Source of the DNA: a virus
Strand: one strand, 5' to 3'
IMG/VR virus record: IMGVR_UViG_3300043331_000999
Coordinates: 1 to 44,753 of that record
Length of the DNA stretch: 44,753 bases
Positions 30,673-37,918 of this stretch are shown piece after piece. The translations under genes were made by a program, and so were the position numbers. Numbering within the stretch: position 1 is the stretch's first letter; every line of letters starts with the position of its first letter. The notes beneath the pieces were generated by a model. The model saw only the letters and a list, made by a program, of their open reading frames with translations, had not been told where the DNA came from and made no database searches.

Positions 30673-32051
30673 GTGACGCTATTGCTGACCTCTATCATGC
30701 GGAGCTGCGCAGGCGCGTGGACGCCATGATCGCCGAGCGGCTCACCTTCTACCGCCCGAATCTCGGTCAGACAACGGGCACGCTGCCGCCCGTGCAGTTG
30801 CCGCCACCGGGCGGCTCATCCGATCCGGGCGGCGGCAGTCCGGGCGGGGTCGTGCTCTCGGACGACGATCCTGAGGATGTGGGGACGGCGGCCGACTCGG
30901 GCGACAGCAACCACGCAAGCCGGGCCGATCACGTCCACGCGCTGCCCGCCACGGGTGTCACGCCGGGTGAGTACGGCGACGCGACCCATGTGCCCGTCAT
31001 CACCTTCGATGCGCAGGGGCGCGCGACCGTCGCGAGCGAAGTGGCCCTAAGCGGCGGGCCGCCGTCGGGCGCGGCGGGCGGCGACCTCGACGGCACCTAC
31101 CCCAACCCGATCGTCGATGGATTGCAGGGCGTGCCGATTTCCTCAGCGACCCCAGCGGATGGGGACGTGCTGCTGCTGAGCGGTGGCATATGGACGCCGG
31201 CGACGCTGACGGACGCGGAGATCACCTTCAATACGCAGACGGCCAACTATGTGTTCGCCGGGCCACCATCCGGTGGTGCGGATGTGCCGACGTGGCGGCT
31301 GCTGGTCGAAGCTGATATTCCCAGTATCAACGCATCGAAGATTGGGGCCGGGCAGCTCAGCCCCGCGCGCGGCGGCACGGGCGTCAACAACGGCTCGAAT
31401 ACGCTGACGATCCCCGCCAGCGGGACAGCGGCGCTGCGCGCGTCGGCGGCCACGGCGGGGCGCATCGCGTTCTGGTCGAGCGCGGAAGAAATCAGCCATT
31501 CAGCCGACCTGACCTACGACAACAGCGGCAAGGTGTTTGCGGCGACGGGGATCGCCTACTTCCGCACGACGGCGTCCGGCAACGGCTACGGTATCCGGCT
31601 CTGGGACGGTAGCGCGGAGTTCGGCAACTGGCAGTCGCTCGATCTCTCCAGCACGACCTATATCTTCTTCTCGACCAACCGCCAGTACGATGGGTCAGCC
31701 TGGCAGCAGCTCAACAGCCGCGCCGGCGCGACGCTGCAAATCGCCGCCAACGACACGCTGACCTTCTCAACCTTCCCGGCCAGCTCGACGACGCCAACGC
31801 TGCGGTTTCGCACCGGCAACGTGGGGAACGTCTGGATCAACAAAACCAGCGGCCTGACCGGGGCGGGTGATCTGGATGTGGCGGGCATTATCGCCAGCGA
31901 CGCGCACATTCGCCTTGCGGAGATCACGGCGCCCGCCGCGCCAAGTGCGAATCAAGGAGTTCTATTCCTTCAGGACAGCGGCGCGGGGAAAACCCAGTTG
32001 GCAATCCGATTCAATACCGGTGCTATTCAAATCATTGCGACACAACCATAA
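30669..32051 (+). CDS. Tail fibre protein
   Basis: A 460-residue phage fibre. The N-terminus is helical, then a proline/glycine linker, then characteristic fibre modules: ASRADHVHALP, GGDLDGTYPNPIVDGLQG and INASKIGAGQLSPARGGTGV, which form collagen-free beta-helix shafts. The C-terminal domain (LRFRTGNVGNVWINKTSGL) ends with AEITAPAAPSANQGVLFLQD and IRFNTGAIQIIATQP, a receptor-binding tip seen in many phages. Base composition falls sharply in the last 100 bases and continues low into the HNH gene, consistent with a recombination junction. Confidence 0.85.
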   Translation: MSDAIADLYHAELRRRVDAMIAERLTFYRPNLGQTTGTLPPVQLPPPGGSSDPGGGSPGGVVLSDDDPEDVGTAADSGDSNHASRADHVHALPATGVTPGEYGDATHVPVITFDAQGRATVASEVALSGGPPSGAAGGDLDGTYPNPIVDGLQGVPISSATPADGDVLLLSGGIWTPATLTDAEITFNTQTANYVFAGPPSGGADVPTWRLLVEADIPSINASKIGAGQLSPARGGTGVNNGSNTLTIPASGTAALRASAATAGRIAFWSSAEEISHSADLTYDNSGKVFAATGIAYFRTTASGNGYGIRLWDGSAEFGNWQSLDLSSTTYIFFSTNRQYDGSAWQQLNSRAGATLQIAANDTLTFSTFPASSTTPTLRFRTGNVGNVWINKTSGLTGAGDLDVAGIIASDAHIRLAEITAPAAPSANQGVLFLQDSGAGKTQLAIRFNTGAIQIIATQP

Positions 32052-32084
32052 CAATATAGTAATATCACAGATATAAATATATGA

Positions 32085-32090
32085 TATAAT
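32085..32090 (+). promoter_or_regulatory. TATAAT box before the HNH gene
   Basis: A perfect TATAAT lies 29 bases before the ATG at 32120, in an AT-rich stretch. No good -35 was found at normal spacing, so this is a weak or extended promoter, or simply AT-rich filler. Confidence 0.3.
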
Positions 32091-32119
32091 GGTGGCACCA
32101 ACTTATAAAGAGGTGCACC

Positions 32120-33040
32120 ATGCCACACGAATCACTACTAAATCAGCGCTTTGGCCGATGGATAGTGATTGCATACGAAGGAATCTATCGTGTCAACGGG
32201 GAACACAAAGGGCATTTGTGTCGTTGCCGCTGTGATTGCGGCAACGAAAAAGTATTGCAGGTAGGTGTACTTCGTAGAGGATTAAGTAGAAGCTGTGGAT
32301 GTTTGCTGCGTGAAACGGTCGGTAAGTCGCGGCGCTTTGTTGGTAAGCGTTTTGGGCGGCTAACCGTTCTGAAGCGCACCGATCAAAAGCGCGGGGCCGC
32401 CTATCTTTACCAATGCCGGTGTGATTGTGGTAACGAAGTTATTACCCCTGGTGCGCCGCTTACCAGCAGCGCAACGCGAAGTTGTGGGTGCTTAAAACAG
32501 GATGCCGCGCAGCATCGTGTGCGCGACCTTACGGGGCTTCGCTTTCATCGTCTTGTGGTGCTGCGACAATCCGAAGAGCGAAAATCGAACAGAGTGACAT
32601 TTCTTTGTCTCTGTGACTGTGGGACAGAGATATTAGTAGCGGGCAATGCACTTGTTGAGGGTATTACTCAGAGTTGTGGTTGTTATCGGCGCGATCGTAG
32701 CGCACAACCCCATGGCGTAGCTGCTTTCAACAACGTGTACGGAGAATATAGAAGAGGTGCTCAGGGGCGTGGATTTACCTTTGATCTGACAGAGGATACA
32801 TTTCGTTCACTCACACAACAACCATGTCATTATTGCGGTGGACTTCCGAGTACAGTGTCGAAAAAAAGTCCGAGGGGTGATTTTATCTACAATGGCATCG
32901 ATCGTGTCGATAACACGCAAGGTTACACGCTCGCCAATTGTCTTCCGTGCTGTCAGCGTTGCAACGTCGCCAAAGGCACGCTGACCTATAACGATTTCAT
33001 CGCAATGGCCCGCGCCATTGCAGCGAGGCACCCCGAATGA
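32120..33040 (+). CDS. HNH endonuclease with three zinc-finger repeats (mobile)
   Basis: A 306-residue homing endonuclease of low GC content. Three repeats read RFGRLTVL-like, then CRCDCGNE, then SCGCL (residues about 10-60, 75-125, 140-190), giving the CxCDCG and SCGC zinc-knuckle array of this phage family. The HNH part is near the end (HYCGG, then IDRVDNTQGYTLANCLPCCQRCN). A strong AGAGGTG site precedes the ATG. It sits between the fibre gene and the next short gene, and its stop overlaps the next start. It is probably a later insertion, as the codon and base use differ from the surrounding genes. Confidence 0.9.
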   Translation: MPHESLLNQRFGRWIVIAYEGIYRVNGEHKGHLCRCRCDCGNEKVLQVGVLRRGLSRSCGCLLRETVGKSRRFVGKRFGRLTVLKRTDQKRGAAYLYQCRCDCGNEVITPGAPLTSSATRSCGCLKQDAAQHRVRDLTGLRFHRLVVLRQSEERKSNRVTFLCLCDCGTEILVAGNALVEGITQSCGCYRRDRSAQPHGVAAFNNVYGEYRRGAQGRGFTFDLTEDTFRSLTQQPCHYCGGLPSTVSKKSPRGDFIYNGIDRVDNTQGYTLANCLPCCQRCNVAKGTLTYNDFIAMARAIAARHPE

Positions 33041-33390
33041 GCGAGCAGACACGAATTTACCAGGCCGCTGATGGTTCATGGATCTACTTCGACGGCACGG
33101 TGAAGCACACCGGCCTGATCGAAAGCGAGGCATGGCAGATGTCACGAGAGCAGGACTACATCACGAAGGTGCGCGAAGCGAATCGCGCAATCTGGGAGGG
33201 CGTCAATCAGCTCAAGGCGTTGCAGCGTGAGTGGAACGCATTAAATTATACAGAGGAGTTGGACGACGGCGAGGGGGCGAACGCCGGCATCACAGCAGCA
33301 CAAATCGGCTCGGTCGTCTTTGATACGACCGACGCCTTGATTGCGCTCCTCGATCAGGGCCACGCAACCAACATCGCGAGGCTCCTATGA
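33037..33390 (+). CDS. Small phage protein of unknown function
   Basis: A 117-residue protein. The start overlaps the HNH stop (ATGA). It begins with a beta hairpin (YQAADGSWIYFDGTVKHTG), then a long helix (YITKVREANRAIWEGVNQLKALQREW then NAL), then an acidic segment and a final helix. The N-terminal hairpin resembles small capsid or tail accessory modules. It is the first of three genes at the very end of the late operon. No family recognised. Confidence 0.7.
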   Translation: MSEQTRIYQAADGSWIYFDGTVKHTGLIESEAWQMSREQDYITKVREANRAIWEGVNQLKALQREWNALNYTEELDDGEGANAGITAAQIGSVVFDTTDALIALLDQGHATNIARLL

Positions 33391-33653
33391 CGAGCCCCTA
33401 CGCGCCCGACACCGCGACCCAGCGGAGGATCATCGAGCAGGACCTGCGCCTCTGCCACAACACCCTTGCGCAGCTTGAGTATCAGCTCAAAGTCGAGCGG
33501 CGCATCGCGAGCGTCGTGGGTGAGGCGAGCGCGCAGCAGATCACCGCGATCGAGCAGGCACTGCGCGTCATGGCGGCCCGGATCGAGGCGTATCAGGAGC
33601 TGCTCGCCGAGTTGCCCGCCGAGGCCGCACTAACAAACGGGGTGCATGGATGA
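33387..33653 (+). CDS. Coiled-coil protein
   Basis: An 88-residue protein that is almost entirely coiled coil (TQRRIIEQDLRLCHNTLAQLE, AQQITAIEQALRVMAARIEAYQ). It overlaps both neighbours by 4 bases. It could be a small structural or lysis regulator, but nothing specific can be said. Confidence 0.7.
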   Translation: MTSPYAPDTATQRRIIEQDLRLCHNTLAQLEYQLKVERRIASVVGEASAQQITAIEQALRVMAARIEAYQELLAELPAEAALTNGVHG

Positions 33654-33745
33654 CACAGCGGCGCTGGATGATGCTGGGAATCCTCAGCCTCCTCGTGGGG
33701 GTGGCGATCGGGGCGCTGCTGATCGCGCGCGGTTTGTGGTGGTGA
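33650..33745 (+). CDS. Tiny single-pass membrane protein
   Basis: A 31-residue protein, MTQRRWMMLGILSLLVGVAI then GALLIARGLWW, one transmembrane helix with a basic N-terminus. The ATG overlaps the previous stop. It is the last rightward gene before the shared terminator. It could be a holin-like unit apart from the main lysis cassette. Confidence 0.6.
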   Translation: MTQRRWMMLGILSLLVGVAIGALLIARGLWW

Positions 33746-33750
33746 GCATG

Positions 33751-33787
33751 AAAAAGCGCCCGCGAGTCTCGAGACTCGCGGGCGCTT
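33751..33787. terminator. Perfect 34-bp palindromic terminator between convergent operons
   Basis: A perfect 34-bp palindrome (33754-33787, core GCGCCCGCGAGTCTCGAGAC) sits between the rightward late operon and the leftward membrane-gene operon. On the leftward strand it is followed by a run of five Ts, so it is an intrinsic terminator in that direction and probably bidirectional. Confidence 0.88.
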
Positions 33788-33795
33788 GATCGTTC

Positions 33796-34038
33796 CTATC
33801 GGCTCATAGCCCGCCCCTTCCGCCAGCGTGTTTCCCGCCACCCCCACAGCAGCACATTGCTCATCAGCGCGGCCTGGCGCAGCGCGATCGAGAGCAAAAA
33901 GCCGATCGTCAGCCACAACAGCGGGCCGCCACTGACCAGGCCGGCGAGTGCCAGGCCGATGATCGCCAGGAGCAGCAGGCACGCGCCGATCCCGTAGCGC
34001 CAGGCGAGCCGGTAGAGGGGTGTGTTTGTGTCGTTCAT
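33796..34038 (-). CDS. Small two-helix membrane protein
   Basis: An 80-residue protein with two transmembrane segments (about 17-37 and 41-60) and a basic end (RETRWRKGRAMSR). The start at 34038 has GGAG upstream and overlaps the preceding stop; the longer reading from 34158 is arginine-rich and unlikely. It is the distal gene of the leftward membrane cluster and stops beside the shared terminator. Function unknown. Confidence 0.72.
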   Translation of the reverse strand: MNDTNTPLYRLAWRYGIGACLLLLAIIGLALAGLVSGGPLLWLTIGFLLSIALRQAALMSNVLLWGWRETRWRKGRAMSR

Positions 34039-34820
34039 CGGCGGCTCCGATCGAGCGTCGGCGTCGGCGCGTCGGCGGCGTCGGCCGTGGCCGCCCTCGA
34101 TCGCACCTGGTCGGCCAGCGCATCCGCGTTCGCCTGTGCCTCGTCCTGGCTTACACATGACACGCCCGTCGCGCTGCCCAACGGCTCGCCGCGCGGGCCA
34201 AGCACGGCAATCTTGACCACGTAGGCCGGGTTGACGGTCACATCGCAGGCTGGGGCCGCGGCGGGCGCGGCCGCCGGCTCAGCGGGGAGCGTGGGCGGCC
34301 GTGGCGCTGCGGTTGGGGGCGGCGCCAGATCGGGGAGCTGCGCGAGCTGGGCCGGGTCGGCCTCGACCCACACGATCGCGCCCTGCCACGCCACCCCACC
34401 CCAGCCGGGGTAGCTGCTGTGCTGGTAGGCCAGCGTCGCGGTCAAGGGGATCGTGCCGAGCTGCGCGCCGTCTGGGGCTGCGTAGGCGTCCTGCTGCTGC
34501 GGCGTCGGCCGCGGCGACGGGGCCGCAGTCGGGGCCACGAGTGCTGTGGGCATGGTGCGCGGCGCGGGGGCTGGGCTGAAGGCGTTCAGCGCCGCGATGG
34601 CAGCCACCGCCAGAAGTAGGCCGCACACCATGCCCACCAGCTCCAGCCTGCCCGGCCGCCAGCGCGCTCGTTCGGGCGCGGCGGCTGGCTCGTCCTCGTG
34701 TTCCGTCGCGCCCATGGCGGTCATCGTCTCGGCCAGCGTCCGCGCGAACAGCGTGCCGTCGTTTGGCTGCATGCCGACGATGCCGCCCTCCTCGTCGCGG
34801 ATCGGTGCGAAGCTGCTCAT
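34035..34820 (-). CDS. Membrane protein with proline-rich exported region
   Basis: A 261-residue protein with a cytoplasmic N-terminus, one transmembrane helix at about 60-80 (VGMVCGLLLAVAAIAALNAF) and a large exported part. That part has a proline/alanine stretch (AAPSPRPTPQQQ, then PPPTAAPRPPTLPAEPAAAP) and a C-terminal domain with two cysteines (CDVTVN, SCVSQDE). GGAGG precedes the ATG at 34820, which overlaps the next gene's stop. The layout looks like a periplasmic or surface-spanning adaptor. Family unknown. Confidence 0.75.
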   Translation of the reverse strand: MSSFAPIRDEEGGIVGMQPNDGTLFARTLAETMTAMGATEHEDEPAAAPERARWRPGRLELVGMVCGLLLAVAAIAALNAFSPAPAPRTMPTALVAPTAAPSPRPTPQQQDAYAAPDGAQLGTIPLTATLAYQHSSYPGWGGVAWQGAIVWVEADPAQLAQLPDLAPPPTAAPRPPTLPAEPAAAPAAAPACDVTVNPAYVVKIAVLGPRGEPLGSATGVSCVSQDEAQANADALADQVRSRAATADAADAPTPTLDRSRR

Positions 34821-35986
34821 TGGCCCCTCCACTCGTAATGGTCTTTTGGTTCTGTCAAGCGAGTCAACTCGCCTGAGACACACCATGCCGTGATGTACTC
34901 CAACGCCTGCGTTTTGCTAATACTGAGCGCCTCCTCAAGGTCACGACGCCTCCATGCCCCACTGAGCGCGCGGCGAGCGACCGGCAGCGCCCGGTCGCTC
35001 GGGAGTTCGGTCGCCCGGCCCACTAGCGGCCCCCCAGCGGGCCGGGCCGGTCGGTCGGTCGGAACCGAACGGACGTGATTTACTGTATCCTGATGCGGCG
35101 CGGTCGGTCGGTCGGTCGCTGTCGGATAGCGGTCGATCACCCGTTCGGTCGGTTCGGGCAGCGAACGCACATCGGCCGCGTAGGCCACGCTACTTGACAT
35201 GGCTTCGGCGCCCTCGGTGAGCAGTCCGGCGACCTGACTGTACCCATCGAGCAGTTGCTGATCGGGGATGGTCGCGAGTTGACACTCGACGCCGTACATG
35301 TCTTTCCACGACGATGCGATCTGCACCAGGCTGTGCTGCTGCATCCGGGCGAAGCCGCCCAGGATGCCGGCCAGCTCGCGCCGCTGTTCGATCGTGAGGT
35401 TGGTCAAGTCAGCATGCAGGAGCGACACCGCGCGGGCGTAGGCGGCGCGCATCGCGGCCTCCTCCATCTTCATCGCGTGCTCGATGCGCTTGACGTGCCG
35501 GGCCTGCTCGATCGCCGCGATCCACTGCTCGGGGGTGGTGACACACCAGGCCAGCGCCGGGACCAGCACGCCGGCGATCAGACTCGTGATGGTCAAGAAC
35601 AGGTCTTGACCGGCTTCGACCGCGCCCGGCTGGGCCTGCCACCACAAGCGCAGCCACGTCCCGGCCATCCAGGTCAAGAAACACGCGGCGGCGCTGGTGG
35701 CCACATAGCCAGGCGTCGCCCAGGTCTGTTTTTGGAGCAGGCGGCCAGCGGGCGAGCTGGGCAGCAGCATCGACCAGAAGAGCGGTAAGATGAGGGCGAA
35801 GGCCACGATCGCCAGGCCCGCTTGCAGGGTCTGCGGACTGAGGATCGCGGACGGCGCCAGGATGTCGAGCATGAGCATGCCCCAAAAGGCGCCGTTGAGG
35901 ATGAGACAGGCCAGCGCGACCCAGCCCAGAGCGGATCTGCCGACCGTCGCGCGCTTGGCGGTCTGAAGGGTGGTATCGAAGTTCAT
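34817..35986 (-). CDS. Four-helix membrane protein with C-terminal winged-helix domain
   Basis: A 389-residue protein. Four transmembrane helices are predicted at about 18-40, 53-75, 92-112 and 130-150. A long cytoplasmic helical region (about 160-270) leads to a disordered arginine/threonine-rich linker, and then a wHTH-like end (about 335-386; PVARRALSGAWRRRDLEEAL then SISKTQALEYITAWCV). Membrane-anchored DNA-binding proteins with this layout are rare. The layout is reminiscent of plasmid-spread (DUF2637-like) proteins, but I cannot confirm kinship. GGGGAG precedes the ATG. Confidence 0.72.
   Translation of the reverse strand: MNFDTTLQTAKRATVGRSALGWVALACLILNGAFWGMLMLDILAPSAILSPQTLQAGLAIVAFALILPLFWSMLLPSSPAGRLLQKQTWATPGYVATSAAACFLTWMAGTWLRLWWQAQPGAVEAGQDLFLTITSLIAGVLVPALAWCVTTPEQWIAAIEQARHVKRIEHAMKMEEAAMRAAYARAVSLLHADLTNLTIEQRRELAGILGGFARMQQHSLVQIASSWKDMYGVECQLATIPDQQLLDGYSQVAGLLTEGAEAMSSSVAYAADVRSLPEPTERVIDRYPTATDRPTAPHQDTVNHVRSVPTDRPARPAGGPLVGRATELPSDRALPVARRALSGAWRRRDLEEALSISKTQALEYITAWCVSGELTRLTEPKDHYEWRGQ
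35048..35118. repeat. CGGT tetranucleotide clusters in a coding region
   Basis: CGGTCGGTCGG runs occur near 35048-35062 and 35100-35118, encoding the DRPTAP/TDRPARP linker of the leftward membrane-HTH protein. They look like a slippage-prone coding repeat rather than a regulatory element. Confidence 0.45.
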
Positions 35987-36013
35987 GTAGCTCCCCTGTT
36001 CTAGTAGTGCAGG

Positions 36014-36031
36014 GGCGCTATAATAGGCGCC
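36014..36031 (-). promoter_or_regulatory. Inverted repeat around a TATAAT-like box
   Basis: GGCGC (36014-36018) and GCGCC (36027-36031) flank TATAATAG on the plus strand; leftward this reads TATTATA. A leftward gene starts at 35986, about 28 bases further. It is a plausible operator-overlapped promoter, but no good -35 was found. Confidence 0.4.
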
Positions 36032-36061
36032 GCCTGCAATGATTCGTCCATTGCGGGCACT

Positions 36062-36122
36062 GCGCCGGCGCGGGTTGTAGGCCCGGCCGGCGCTTTACGT
36101 TTTACGTTTACATTTACGTTTT
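36062..36122. repeat. Hairpin and tandem TTTACG repeats between the two membrane-HTH genes
   Basis: A perfect 8-bp stem (GCGCCGGC 36062-36069 with GCCGGCGC 36086-36093) is followed by four TTTACG/TTTACA units. On the plus strand this is hairpin plus T-rich tail; on the leftward strand it is just past the stop of the 36114-36881 gene. It may be a terminator for that gene, and the repeats may be a binding site. Confidence 0.45.
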
Positions 36123-36881
36123 GATCGCATGCCCATTCGCGGCGACCTTTAGCCAGCCGCGAACGGTCGACTCGCTGATGCCCAGTTCGCGCGAGATGTC
36201 CAGGAGGCTCCGCGATCCACTCGCGAGCTGGCCTTGCACATACGCGACGATCCGCGCCTGAGTCGGGGGCGGCTCGCGAACGATCGGCGGGCGCTCGCGC
36301 AACTTCGCGTTTTCGTCGCGGAGCTTTCGCGCCTCGCGCTCGTGGCTCGCAAGCACCTCGCGGAGCCCCGCGCTGTCCATCGTCGCGCTCGCGAGCATCG
36401 CATCTCTGCTCGCGAGTTGAGCCGCCATATCCGCGAGTTCGGCACGAGCAGTCACGAGCTGATCGCGAGCCTGCGCGGCCTCCTGCGTAGTGGCCGCGCG
36501 CCGCATGTCCGTCTCACTCAGGCGATGGAGTAGTACCGAGACCGCGTAGGCCAGTGTCGCCAGGGGGAGGCTTGCCACGATCGCCACGCCGAGCCGCAGC
36601 AGATCGAAGGTGTCACTCGTATAGTGCGCGATCGTGTTCATCAGCACGGCGGTCGCGACTGCGCACAGGCTCACGTTGCGGGCGTAGCGGCGCAGCTCGT
36701 CGCTCGCGATCACGAGAATGTTGACGCCGATGTAGAGCAGCTCGAAACCACAGGCGGCCAGCGCAGCGGCAACGGGGCCACTCGTGGGCGAGAGGAAGGT
36801 GTAGACCCCGACCGCGCTAGGGATGGCCAGCAGCGGGACGCTCATGAGCGCCAGCGCCTTGCGTTTCCAGGTGTTGATCAT
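36114..36881 (-). CDS. Four-helix membrane protein with coiled coil and C-terminal HTH
   Basis: A 255-residue protein with four transmembrane helices at about 10-29, 37-60, 70-87 and 97-118, a coiled coil at 125-195 (AQARDQLVTARAELADMAAQL, HEREARKLRDENAKLRE) and a C-terminal helix-turn-helix (about 224-245; SLLDISRELGISESTVRGWL). A membrane-anchored, probably dimeric DNA-binding protein. It shares the TM-helical-HTH layout with the next gene (34817-35986), though the two are not obviously homologous. GGGAG lies before the ATG. Its promoter was not identified with confidence. Confidence 0.75.
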   Translation of the reverse strand: MINTWKRKALALMSVPLLAIPSAVGVYTFLSPTSGPVAAALAACGFELLYIGVNILVIASDELRRYARNVSLCAVATAVLMNTIAHYTSDTFDLLRLGVAIVASLPLATLAYAVSVLLHRLSETDMRRAATTQEAAQARDQLVTARAELADMAAQLASRDAMLASATMDSAGLREVLASHEREARKLRDENAKLRERPPIVREPPPTQARIVAYVQGQLASGSRSLLDISRELGISESTVRGWLKVAANGHAIKT

Positions 36882-36937
36882 CTTCGTACTCCCATGCTAT
36901 GCTGTATGCAAGGCATGCGCCGTTCGTACTCCGGCGC

Positions 36938-36969
36938 GGCGGCGGCTGAGTGGATCGACAGCCGCCGCC
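36938..36969 (-). terminator. Perfect hairpin at the end of the leftward early operon
   Basis: An 11-bp perfect stem (GGCGGCGGCTG 36938-36948 with CAGCCGCCGCC 36959-36969) lies 18 bases past the stop of the last early gene (36987). No U-tract follows, so strength is uncertain. It separates the early operon from the membrane cluster. Confidence 0.55.
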
Positions 36970-36986
36970 AGCCCTCCGATCTATCC

Positions 36987-37388
36987 TTACTCCTGCCAGG
37001 GATTCTCCCCGCCTATCGCGACCACCAACGCCTTAATCTTTGCTGACAGCTCAGGCAGCGCGCGTTGAAGCTGTTGCAGATGGAAGGCGGGCGGCATCGC
37101 AAGCTGAGTCGCGCCGACAAAGTTGTCGATCTCGTCTGCCACCTCACCAAGCTCATTAAGTTGCTCATCGGTGATGTTCATGACTACTCCCAGCGCCCAA
37201 ATATTGGGCATATCGTCCCACTCCGCCAGATCCTCGTCGAAGTCGTTGTCTATTTCCTGCTCATCCCACCAGTCGCCTTCCGAGAGTGGGTTGTAGCTGA
37301 TGTGCCCACAGAGTGCGCAGCGCACATAGGTCTGCTCTTCGTCGTCGTCGAGTGGGCAACTGCATGCTGGACAATTCAGCACACTCAC
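36987..37388 (-). CDS. Zinc-ribbon protein with acidic middle
   Basis: A 133-residue protein starting at GTG 37388, overlapping the previous stop (GTGA). A zinc ribbon opens it (CPACSCPLDDDEEQTYVRCALCG). An acidic stretch follows (DEQEIDNDFDEDLAEWDD) and then a helical end (HLQQLQRALPELSAKIKALV). It is the last gene of the long leftward operon. The role is unknown; similar ribbons may bind nucleic acids or host proteins. Confidence 0.65.
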   Translation of the reverse strand: MSVLNCPACSCPLDDDEEQTYVRCALCGHISYNPLSEGDWWDEQEIDNDFDEDLAEWDDMPNIWALGVVMNITDEQLNELGEVADEIDNFVGATQLAMPPAFHLQQLQRALPELSAKIKALVVAIGGENPWQE

Positions 37389-37888
37389 GCTTGCGCTTCC
37401 TTCCGCTCCATCCGGCGACGATCGCGCCGGATCAGACAATCAAATTCACAATCCTCGCTGCCGGCCGCGCCGCACGTCTCGCCCCAGTCGCTGCTGAAGC
37501 AGTTCGTGAGCGCCTCATCCCACGGATCAGCGCGCGGCTCGTCCCAGTAGAAGCCGCCGCTATCGTCGTTCCAGTCGTCGTAGTCTGGCTCCTCGAACTC
37601 CGATGCGCAGTTTTCGCAGTAGCCCGTGCGGCTGAGGTCAAACGACTCGACCCCGGCCCAGAAGTTACCGCAGCCTGGGCAGTAGCCCGCGTCGCGCATG
37701 TGGCCATAGCAATACCACTCGGACGGCTGATCCATGTCATCGGGCAGCCAGCAGCCGTTGCCGTTCTCTTTGCAGCCACGCGCACCGCAGCGCACGCCGT
37801 AGATGTGGCGCCGCCGAATGCGGCCCGCGGAGTCGAGCGCGAGCGTGAAGCGGTGCGTTTCGATTGGCTCCTTGACCCGCCTCTTCAT
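37385..37888 (-). CDS. Multi-zinc-finger protein
   Basis: A 167-residue protein with many cysteines and histidines: CGARGCKENGNGCWL, WYCYGHMRDAGYCPGCGNFW, GYCENCASEFEEPDYDDW, then a tryptophan-rich acidic region and CFSSDWGETCGAAGSEDCEFDC. At least two metal sites are likely. GGAGTAAG precedes the ATG. No family recognised. Its arrangement suggests a protein or nucleic-acid binding role in the early operon. Confidence 0.72.
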   Translation of the reverse strand: MKRRVKEPIETHRFTLALDSAGRIRRRHIYGVRCGARGCKENGNGCWLPDDMDQPSEWYCYGHMRDAGYCPGCGNFWAGVESFDLSRTGYCENCASEFEEPDYDDWNDDSGGFYWDEPRADPWDEALTNCFSSDWGETCGAAGSEDCEFDCLIRRDRRRMERKEAQA

Positions 37889-37918
37889 AGCTTACTCCTG
37901 CGATGCTACCCGGATAGC

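Noticed and set aside
35048-35118. CGGT repeats as a regulatory array
   Set aside because: They encode an intact linker in frame, with irregular spacing, so codon repetition is the simpler explanation.
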